From the NCBI GenBank assembly GCA_947460085.1, contig CANHGA010000007.1, positions 1-18,759 on the forward strand: a stretch of DNA of 18,759 bases. The letters run 5' to 3'. Under the pieces are notes generated by a model that did not search any database, was not told the DNA's origin, and was given only the letters and a program-made list of their open reading frames with translations. This document shows positions 13,927 through 18,759 of the stretch, piece by piece. Every line of letters starts with the position of its first letter. The first letter of the stretch is position 1. This stretch comes from Synechococcaceae cyanobacterium (lineage in GTDB: Bacteria; Cyanobacteriota; Cyanobacteriia; PCC-6307; Cyanobiaceae). The position numbers and the translations under genes were made by a program.

Positions 13927-15126
13927 TTAAAGGGGACTCCAACAGAGGCCAGGCTCCGCCCGCAGCTCCCCAGCCAATTCCAGCTGAAGCAGGCGTGAGG
14001 CCAGGGTTGCCGCCGGCTGATCCAGGGCCAGGCACAGCTGCTCCAAGGACGCACCCTGCCCCACGGCCACCATCAACTCGGGATCCGGGCGCACCGCAGC
14101 GAGGCGCCTAGGGCCTGCTGGTTCGGCCGGCCCAGGGGCCGCCAAGGGGCCAGGGCCCAACTGGCGAATCAAATCCGCCGGATCCAACAGCACACTGCGG
14201 CCCTGGGCCAACAGGCGATTGCTGCCCGCCGCGGAGGCTTTTCCCGCATCCGCTGGCACCACCCAGAGGGGCAATTGCTCGCGCCAGGCCAACTCAGCGG
14301 ACAGCAGCGCCCCACTCTTGAGCGGGCATTCCACCAGCACCACCCCTGAAGCCAGGGCCACCTGCAGGCGATTACGGGCCGCGAAGTGGCCCGCCTTCAC
14401 CGGAGCGCCAGGCCCCTGCTCACTCACCAGCAACCCAGAGACCCCCACCTGGCGCTGCAAGTCAGCGTGATGGCGGGGGTAAACCCGCTCTAGGGGCGTG
14501 CCCAAAACAGCCACAGGCCTCCCTCCCGCGGCCAAGCAGCCCCGGTGGGCGGCCCCATCAATCCCTTCCGCCAACCCACTCACCACCGGCCAGCCAGCCT
14601 TGGCCAAAGCAGCTCCAATCGCATGGGCCATCGACTGGCCATGGAGGGAGGGGTGCCGGGTCCCGACCACGGCAATGGCCCGGCGCCCCTGCAGGAGGGG
14701 CCATAGCGATCCCTGGCCCCGCCAATAGAGGGCCATGGGCGGACGCTCAAGCTCAGCCATGGCCCGGGGGAAAGGCCGATCGCCCGGCAACAAAACCCGC
14801 CGGGCAACGCCCTTGCGGCGCAGCTGGTCGAGGGGCTCGGGCCCCCAGCGCTCGCGGTAGTGGCCCAAGCGCTGGCCGAGCCTGGGGCCAAAACCTGGCA
14901 ACGCCTCAAACAAGCCGATCGGGGCCTGCCACGCCTCGGCCCAAGAGCCAAACAGGGCCTGAATTTGGGCCAACCGCGACCAACCCAGCCCAGGGCAACC
15001 ACTCCAGAGCAACCACCAGAGCCGGCTCTGCTCCGGCCAGGCCCCCCGCCCAGCAGGCGCACCACCGGAGGCACCATCGGGGGCACCAGCAGGGACACCC
15101 CCGGGAAACCGCAGCAACGCACCCAT
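13927..15126 (-). CDS. dprA: DNA-processing protein DprA (Smf)
   Basis: Loads RecA onto single-stranded DNA taken up during natural transformation. From ATG 15126 the protein is 399 aa. A Gly/Ala/Pro-rich N-terminus (about 8-29) precedes a SAM-like helical domain (about 33-95; LPGFGPRLGQRLG is a helix-hairpin-helix-like motif). The Rossmann core has VVGTRHPSLHG (153-163), VVSGLAEGIDGAAHRG (181-196), VLGTPLERVYPRHH (207-220), RNRL (251-254), SGALLSAELA (271-280) and GSNRLLAQG (301-309). A winged-helix-like C-terminus follows (about 345-399). The frame is open to 15318, but the longer form would overlap the thioesterase gene and has a low-complexity Arg/Gly sequence, so ATG 15126 is chosen. A LexA-type palindrome lies 4 bases before the ATG, where a ribosome binding site would be, and no GGAG is visible. 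Confidence 0.92.
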   Translation of the reverse strand: MGALLRFPGGVPAGAPDGASGGAPAGRGAWPEQSRLWWLLWSGCPGLGWSRLAQIQALFGSWAEAWQAPIGLFEALPGFGPRLGQRLGHYRERWGPEPLDQLRRKGVARRVLLPGDRPFPRAMAELERPPMALYWRGQGSLWPLLQGRRAIAVVGTRHPSLHGQSMAHAIGAALAKAGWPVVSGLAEGIDGAAHRGCLAAGGRPVAVLGTPLERVYPRHHADLQRQVGVSGLLVSEQGPGAPVKAGHFAARNRLQVALASGVVLVECPLKSGALLSAELAWREQLPLWVVPADAGKASAAGSNRLLAQGRSVLLDPADLIRQLGPGPLAAPGPAEPAGPRRLAAVRPDPELMVAVGQGASLEQLCLALDQPAATLASRLLQLELAGELRAEPGLCWSPL

Positions 15127-15130
15127 GTCA

Positions 15131-15148
15131 TCAGTACATTTGTACTGA
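15131..15148 (-). promoter_or_regulatory. LexA-type operator (SOS box) directly upstream of dprA
   Basis: TCAGTACATTTGTACTGA is a perfect inverted repeat with 8-base arms and a TT centre. Its core AGTACATTTGTACT (15133-15146) fits every position of the published cyanobacterial LexA consensus RGTACNNNDGTWCB. It fills 18 of the 26 bases between the thioesterase stop and the dprA ATG. It is not an NtcA site (GTA-N8-TAC), because the spacing here is N6. Binding by LexA would block transcription or translation start of dprA and the genes after it; that function is inference. Confidence 0.7.
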
Positions 15149-15152
15149 AAGT

Positions 15153-15611
15153 CTATTGCGGGCCGCGCACCAGGCTGGCAACTGCGGTAGCCAGCTCGGC
15201 CGGAAGGCGCCGCAGCACCTTGCGATGCCCCGGGCCCGCCGAGCAATCCACCAAAACCAAATCCACCCGGGCCTCGGCGGCCAGTTCGCCCCCGGGAGCC
15301 ACAAACCAACTGCGCCAAGGCAACTTCACGCCCCTGCGGGGGAGCACCTCACTGAAGAGCTGCACGGCATCGCCATGGAGCAGGGCCTGCTTGTAATCAA
15401 CGGCCAAGTGCACCAAGGGGAGCTCAAGCCCCTTGGCAGACAGATCGCTGTAGGCCAAGCCAACGGCCGCCAAAGCCTCCACCCGGGCCTCCTCCAGCCA
15501 GGCCAGATAGGCCCCATGCCACATCACGCCGGCATGGTCGGTGTGTTGGGGCAGTACCCGCCGCTCCAATAGCCACCCCCTGGGCGGATGGGACTCCATC
15601 ACGGTCTGCAT
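15153..15611 (-). CDS. 4HBT (hotdog-fold) acyl-CoA thioesterase
   Basis: Hydrolyses an acyl- or aroyl-CoA thioester. The 152-aa protein has the hotdog signature LPQHTDHAGVMWHGAYLAWLEEAR, in which TDxxG and the following helix carry the catalytic Asp of YbgC/FadM-type enzymes. In cyanobacteria a member of this fold serves phylloquinone synthesis as DHNA-CoA thioesterase, but this sequence cannot be assigned to that role by eye. The ATG at 15611 is chosen because GGGAG (plus-strand 15620-15624) precedes it by 8 bases; TTG 15626 and ATG 15599 are alternatives. It is divergent from the stress-protein gene (51 bases apart) and lies 26 bases before dprA, though the LexA-type site in that gap suggests dprA has its own control. 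Confidence 0.82.
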   Translation of the reverse strand: MQTVMESHPPRGWLLERRVLPQHTDHAGVMWHGAYLAWLEEARVEALAAVGLAYSDLSAKGLELPLVHLAVDYKQALLHGDAVQLFSEVLPRRGVKLPWRSWFVAPGGELAAEARVDLVLVDCSAGPGHRKVLRRLPAELATAVASLVRGPQ

Positions 15612-15662
15612 GGCGGCTGCTCCCAACCCACGGATGGGCCATAGGCTGCCCTAGAGCCAAGG

Positions 15663-16517
15663 GTGAACCGCGTGTTTCGCAACGTTTTAATTGCCGACTC
15701 CGGCAAAGGCCATGTCGAAGAGATGGTTCGCATGCTGCGCGACATCCCCGCCGTGCGCCAAGCCCGCCTCAACCTGCTGCACGTGGTGCCCGAGCAGGCC
15801 GGCGAAAGCTTCACCGAGCACTCCCAAAAGGCCGCCGGCATTGTGGCCGAAGCGGTGCAACGGCTCGGGCTCAACCCCAGCGACGTGAACACGATCATTC
15901 GCCAGGGCGACACCAAGCAAACCGTGCTCAAGGTGGCCGATGAGCTCGATAGCGATCTGATCGTGATGGGCTCCCGGGGCATGAGCCGGCTGCAATCAAT
16001 CCTGAGCAATAGCGCCAGCCAATACGTCTTTCAGCTCTCCACCAGGCCGATGTTGCTGGTGCGCGACGACCTCTACATCCGCCACATCAACCGCGTGCTG
16101 GTGACCATCGATGGCACCGGAGTCGGGGATGACGCCCTCAAACTGGCCTGCGAGCTGGTGCGCGACATCCCAGGCGGCAGCCTCACGGGGGTACACGTGA
16201 GCCGCCAAGACATCACCCCCTCAAGGGGGGGCAAGAGCCCCTCGGATCTGGTGCTTGAAAAAGCGGTTCAGCGGGCCCGGAGCTTTGGGGTGGAGCTCCA
16301 ACCGATTCACCGCTCTGGGGATATCGGCCGAACCGTCTGCAATGCCGCTGACGAGATCAAGGCCGATCTCCTGGTCATTGCCTCCCAGGACCGCCGCCCA
16401 GTTGTGGCCAAAAGCTTGGTCGACATCGACCGCCTGCTAGGCAGCTCGGTGAGTGACTACATCCGGGTTCACGCTCCCGCACCAGTGTTGTTGGTGCGGG
16501 AGCCGGAACAGCTCTGA
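15663..16517 (+). CDS. Tandem universal stress protein (two UspA domains)
   Basis: Cytoplasmic protein of 284 aa made of two UspA-like domains: residues about 5-135 (FRNVLIADSG through RPMLLVRD) and about 143-280 (INRVLVTIDGTG through APVLLVRE). Such proteins bind ATP or other ligands and help survival under stress. The ATP loop G-x2-G-x9-G-S/T is partly kept in domain 1 (GSRG 103-106, then NS at 116-117 instead of GS) and degenerate in domain 2 (ASQDRR, then GSSVS at 260-264), so nucleotide binding is uncertain. The start is GTG at 15663, with AAGG immediately before it; no ATG fits. It faces psbM, with a GC-rich repeated stretch between them. Confidence 0.88.
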   Translation: MNRVFRNVLIADSGKGHVEEMVRMLRDIPAVRQARLNLLHVVPEQAGESFTEHSQKAAGIVAEAVQRLGLNPSDVNTIIRQGDTKQTVLKVADELDSDLIVMGSRGMSRLQSILSNSASQYVFQLSTRPMLLVRDDLYIRHINRVLVTIDGTGVGDDALKLACELVRDIPGGSLTGVHVSRQDITPSRGGKSPSDLVLEKAVQRARSFGVELQPIHRSGDIGRTVCNAADEIKADLLVIASQDRRPVVAKSLVDIDRLLGSSVSDYIRVHAPAPVLLVREPEQL

Positions 16518-16550
16518 GAGGCCTGCCAGAGGCCGTCTCTACCAGAGGCC
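16517..16550. repeat. Three AGAGGCC direct repeats between convergent genes
   Basis: AGAGGCC occurs at 16517-16523, 16528-16534 and 16544-16550; the last two are in the longer context CCAGAGGCCG. The stretch can form several short GC-rich stems, such as CCAG...CTGG. It lies between the convergent stress-protein and psbM stops, so a two-way terminator is possible, but no T-run supports it. Confidence 0.4.
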
Positions 16551-16565
16551 GCCTGGCCAGACCTA

Positions 16566-16673
16566 TCAGCCCCCTTGGCGGCTGTTGGTTTGGATGTAAA
16601 GAATAATCAAAAAGACAGCCGGAACCAACACGAACATGAGGCTGGCAACAAAGCCGAGATCGTTGGTTTCCAT
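16566..16673 (-). CDS. psbM: Photosystem II reaction centre protein M
   Basis: Single-helix subunit at the dimer interface of photosystem II in the thylakoid membrane. The 35-aa product begins [14 protein letters not shown], continues through one transmembrane helix (about residues 5-26) and ends IQTNSRQGG, matching PsbM over its full length. The start is ATG at 16673 and the stop TGA at 16566-16568. It lies 60 bases after the ferredoxin gene on the same strand, so it may be co-transcribed or use its own promoter in the gap 16674-16733; no clear -10/-35 pair was identified there. Its proximity to psbB is usual in cyanobacteria. Confidence 0.95.
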   Translation of the reverse strand: METNDLGFVASLMFVLVPAVFLIILYIQTNSRQGG

Positions 16674-16733
16674 GGCTGCTTAAGACGGACCTTTTGGGCG
16701 TAAACGGAGGGTATCACCGGCGAAAGGGTGGAT

Positions 16734-17201
16734 TCAGGAGCCTTCACCGCTCGTTGCGGTTTGGTCGGTCTCCACGGCCTCTGCGTCTCCACCTTCGGGC
16801 TCCTCGGCCTCCGGTGGCGCTGGCCACTCCGTCGGCCCAGCCCCGAGCGGTTGGGCCAGGGCCGTCGCCATGGCGTCGTCCTTATTCGCCATGCCCACCT
16901 GGGGGCGGGTGAGCACCAAGAGCGATTCCTGCACCAGGGCCTGACAGGCCAAGCGCCAGTTTTGGGGCCGCCCCCGCAGTTTCTGATCTTCCACAGCCGT
17001 GCGGCCAGTCATCGCCAAGGAGGAGGTGGACTCGGGCAGTTCGACAAAACAGGTGATGCACTGGCCGCAACCACCGCAATTGCCCAGCTTTCCCTTCAAG
17101 CCGTAGAGCTCGATGCCCTCCCGCAGGGCCACCTCCCGGAGGTTTTCTCCCGGGTAACACTCCACATCCCGACCTTCACGCACAAAGCGAATGACTGGCA
17201 T
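16734..17201 (-). CDS. [2Fe-2S] ferredoxin, adrenodoxin-like, with acidic C-terminal tail
   Basis: Electron carrier of 155 aa. A beta-grasp ferredoxin domain spans residues about 1-105, with cluster ligands in the spacing C42-x5-C48-x2-C51 and C86 (WRLACQ), the adrenodoxin/ISC pattern rather than the C-x4-C-x2-C of plant-type photosynthetic ferredoxin. An extra cysteine, C45, sits in the cluster loop ([11 protein letters not shown]). The last 50 or so residues are Pro/Glu/Ala-rich and acidic, probably disordered. GGGAG (plus-strand 17208-17212) lies 6 bases before the ATG and fixes the start. It is divergent from psbB and upstream of psbM. A ferredoxin gene next to psbB is a familiar cyanobacterial arrangement, which hints at a photosystem II or redox role, but its partner is not known to me. 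Confidence 0.85.
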   Translation of the reverse strand: MPVIRFVREGRDVECYPGENLREVALREGIELYGLKGKLGNCGGCGQCITCFVELPESTSSLAMTGRTAVEDQKLRGRPQNWRLACQALVQESLLVLTRPQVGMANKDDAMATALAQPLGAGPTEWPAPPEAEEPEGGDAEAVETDQTATSGEGS

Positions 17202-17317
17202 GGAGGGCTCCCGGTTTGGGATCCATTGTGAAGCCGCCAGTTGCGCTCCGTAACCAGGCGCTCAGGAGGGCCCTTCTCGCCCTTACGATCGCCGCACCCA
17301 CTCCAGACCTACTCCCC
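17202..17317. promoter_or_regulatory. Divergent promoter region, ferredoxin/psbM versus psbB
   Basis: These 116 bases must hold the start signals for psbB (plus) and the ferredoxin gene (minus). A TACGAT at about 17284-17289 could be the psbB -10 element; no -35 hexamer at the right distance was found. No GGAG-type ribosome binding site precedes the psbB ATG. Assigned by position, not by a strong motif. Confidence 0.4.
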
Positions 17318-18759
17318 ATGGGATTGCCCTGGTATCGGGTGCACACCGTTGTCATTAACGACCCAGGTCGCTTACTGGCTGTGCACCTCATGCACACCGC
17401 GCTGGTGGCCGGCTGGGCCGGCTCCATGGCGCTTTATGAGCTTGCGATCTTCGATCCTTCAGATGCCGTTCTGAACCCCATGTGGCGTCAGGGCATGTTC
17501 GTCATGCCCTTCATGGCTCGCCTGGGAGTCACCGGCAGCTGGGGCGGCTGGAGCATTACCGGCGAAACCGGTGTTGACCCAGGCTTCTGGAGCTTTGAAG
17601 GTGTGGCCGCTGCCCACATCATTTTCAGTGGCCTCCTGTTCCTTGCCGCCATCTGGCACTGGACCTTTTGGGACCTCGAGATCTGGCAAGACCCCCGCAC
17701 CGGGGAGCCCGCCCTCGACCTGCCCAAGATCTTTGGCATCCACCTGCTGCTCGCAGGTTTGGGCTGCTTTGGCTTCGGCGCGTTCCACCTCACCGGCGTT
17801 TTTGGCCCGGGCATGTGGGTCTCCGACGCCTACGGATTAAACGGGCACCTTGAGGCGGTACAGCCGTCCTGGGGCCCTGAGGGGTTTAACCCCTTCAATC
17901 CCGGCGGCATCGTTGCCCACCACATCGCGGCAGGGATCGTTGGCATCATTGCCGGCGTCTTCCACATCACCTCCCGCCCCCCCGAGCGCCTCTACAAAGC
18001 GCTGCGCATGGGCAACATCGAAACGGTTTTGGCCTCGGCCATTGCTGCCGTTTTCTTTGCGGCCTTCGTTGTGGCAGGAACCATGTGGTACGGCGCGGCA
18101 GCGACCCCTGTCGAACTTTTTGGCCCCACCCGCTACCAGTGGGACCAGAGCTACTTCAAGACCGAAATCAACCGGCGAGTGCAAACCGCCCTCGATGGCG
18201 GGGCTTCAATGGAACAGGCCTATGCCTCGATTCCAGAGAAGCTGGCCTTCTACGACTACGTCGGCAACAGCCCTGCCAAAGGCGGTCTGTTCCGTGTGGG
18301 TCCGATGGTGAATGGCGATGGCCTGCCCACCGGCTGGATTGGCCACATCGTCTTCACGGATAAGGACGGCCGCAACCTCGAAGTGCGTCGCCTGCCCAAC
18401 TTCTTCGAGAACTTCCCTGTGATTCTCCAAGACCAGGAAGGCATTGTTCGCGCCGACATCCCATTCCGCCGCGCTGAAGCGAAGTACTCCTTCGAACAGA
18501 CCGGGGTCACGGCAACCGTCTACGGCGGTGCCCTGAATGGCCAAACCTTCACCGATCCAGCCGACGTCAAGCGACTGGCCCGTAAAGCCCAGTTGGGTGA
18601 AGGCTTTGAATTCGATCGCGAGAAGTACCACTCCGCTGGCACCTTCCGCAGCTCACCCCGCGGCTGGTTCACCTTCGGTCACGCCACCTTCGCCCTGCTG
18701 TTCTTCTTCGGGCACATTTGGCACGGTGCTCGCACCCTCTACCGCGATGTGTTCGCCGG
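17318..18759 (+). CDS. psbB: Photosystem II CP47 chlorophyll apoprotein, 3' end outside window
   Basis: Core antenna protein of photosystem II in the thylakoid; binds about 16 chlorophylls and passes energy to the reaction centre. The 480 visible residues begin [18 protein letters not shown] and follow CP47 throughout: paired histidines in the membrane helices ([51 protein letters not shown]), the large lumenal loop (about residues 255-450) with [11 protein letters not shown], and the last visible helix [22 protein letters not shown] with its chlorophyll-binding His residues. Only about 25-40 residues should be missing. No stop or frameshift interrupts it, and codons are largely C-ending as expected of a highly expressed gene. 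Confidence 0.98.
   Translation, partial: MGLPWYRVHTVVINDPGRLLAVHLMHTALVAGWAGSMALYELAIFDPSDAVLNPMWRQGMFVMPFMARLGVTGSWGGWSITGETGVDPGFWSFEGVAAAHIIFSGLLFLAAIWHWTFWDLEIWQDPRTGEPALDLPKIFGIHLLLAGLGCFGFGAFHLTGVFGPGMWVSDAYGLNGHLEAVQPSWGPEGFNPFNPGGIVAHHIAAGIVGIIAGVFHITSRPPERLYKALRMGNIETVLASAIAAVFFAAFVVAGTMWYGAAATPVELFGPTRYQWDQSYFKTEINRRVQTALDGGASMEQAYASIPEKLAFYDYVGNSPAKGGLFRVGPMVNGDGLPTGWIGHIVFTDKDGRNLEVRRLPNFFENFPVILQDQEGIVRADIPFRRAEAKYSFEQTGVTATVYGGALNGQTFTDPADVKRLARKAQLGEGFEFDREKYHSAGTFRSSPRGWFTFGHATFALLFFFGHIWHGARTLYRDVFA

Noticed and set aside
12462..13930. Long plus-strand frames (420 and 254 aa) opposite tsaC and prmC
   Set aside because: Extreme Pro/Ala/Ser/Arg composition, while the minus strand carries complete, motif-bearing TsaC and PrmC.
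15135..15145. NtcA site at the dprA palindrome
   Set aside because: NtcA needs GTA-N8-TAC; here the spacing is N6, while the LexA consensus fits fully.
15127..15318. 64-residue N-terminal extension of DprA
   Set aside because: It would overlap the thioesterase gene, has a low-complexity Arg/Gly sequence and would be translated through the LexA-type palindrome; DprA proteins do not need it.
14860..15396. 178-aa plus-strand frame opposite dprA and the thioesterase
   Set aside because: Low-complexity shadow with no family signature.

Overview
The window is a stretch of a cyanobacterial chromosome. The diagnostic genes are at the right-hand end: psbB (photosystem II CP47, running off the edge), psbM (35 aa) and a [2Fe-2S] ferredoxin gene between them. 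The DNA is GC-rich, tightly packed, rich in GTG and TTG starts, and has no IS element, tRNA, rRNA or CRISPR array. This fits a Synechococcus/Cyanobium-type picocyanobacterium, but that assignment is inferred from gene content and style, not from a database match. No gap between genes exceeds about 200 bases.

Layout. (1) Bases 1-2625, plus strand: the C-terminal part of an HlyD-type membrane-fusion protein, a 64-aa membrane protein, an FUSC-type exporter and a K+-channel-like protein, each overlapping or nearly overlapping the next. (2) 2679-3691, minus strand: a small J-domain protein followed by a P-loop NTPase/kinase-like protein. (3) 3823-5918, plus strand: glutamate decarboxylase and a divergent MarC-family membrane protein. 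(4) 6004-9187, minus strand: a GT4 glycosyltransferase and an overlapping amylo-1,6-glucosidase-like enzyme. (5) 9372-12238, plus strand: a secreted LysM protein, a secreted protein of unknown function and an NCS2-type permease. (6) 12203-15611, minus strand: a 4HBT thioesterase, dprA, prmC, a tsaC/Sua5-type gene and a 54-aa membrane protein. (7) 15663 to the end: a tandem universal stress protein, then psbM and ferredoxin (minus strand) divergent from psbB.

How the genes may work together. Block 1 resembles the AaeX-AaeA-AaeB logic of aromatic-acid efflux: adaptor, tiny membrane partner and FUSC pump, translationally coupled. Block 3 pairs proton-consuming glutamate decarboxylation with an unusual MarC protein. 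Block 4 couples building and trimming of an oligo- or polyglucan. Block 6 joins a DNA-uptake protein (DprA) to two translation-fidelity enzymes, PrmC (release-factor methylation) and TsaC (tRNA t6A). The strongest regulatory signal is an 18-base perfect palindrome (15131-15148). It matches the published cyanobacterial LexA box and fills most of the 26-base gap directly before dprA, suggesting LexA control of dprA and the genes after it.
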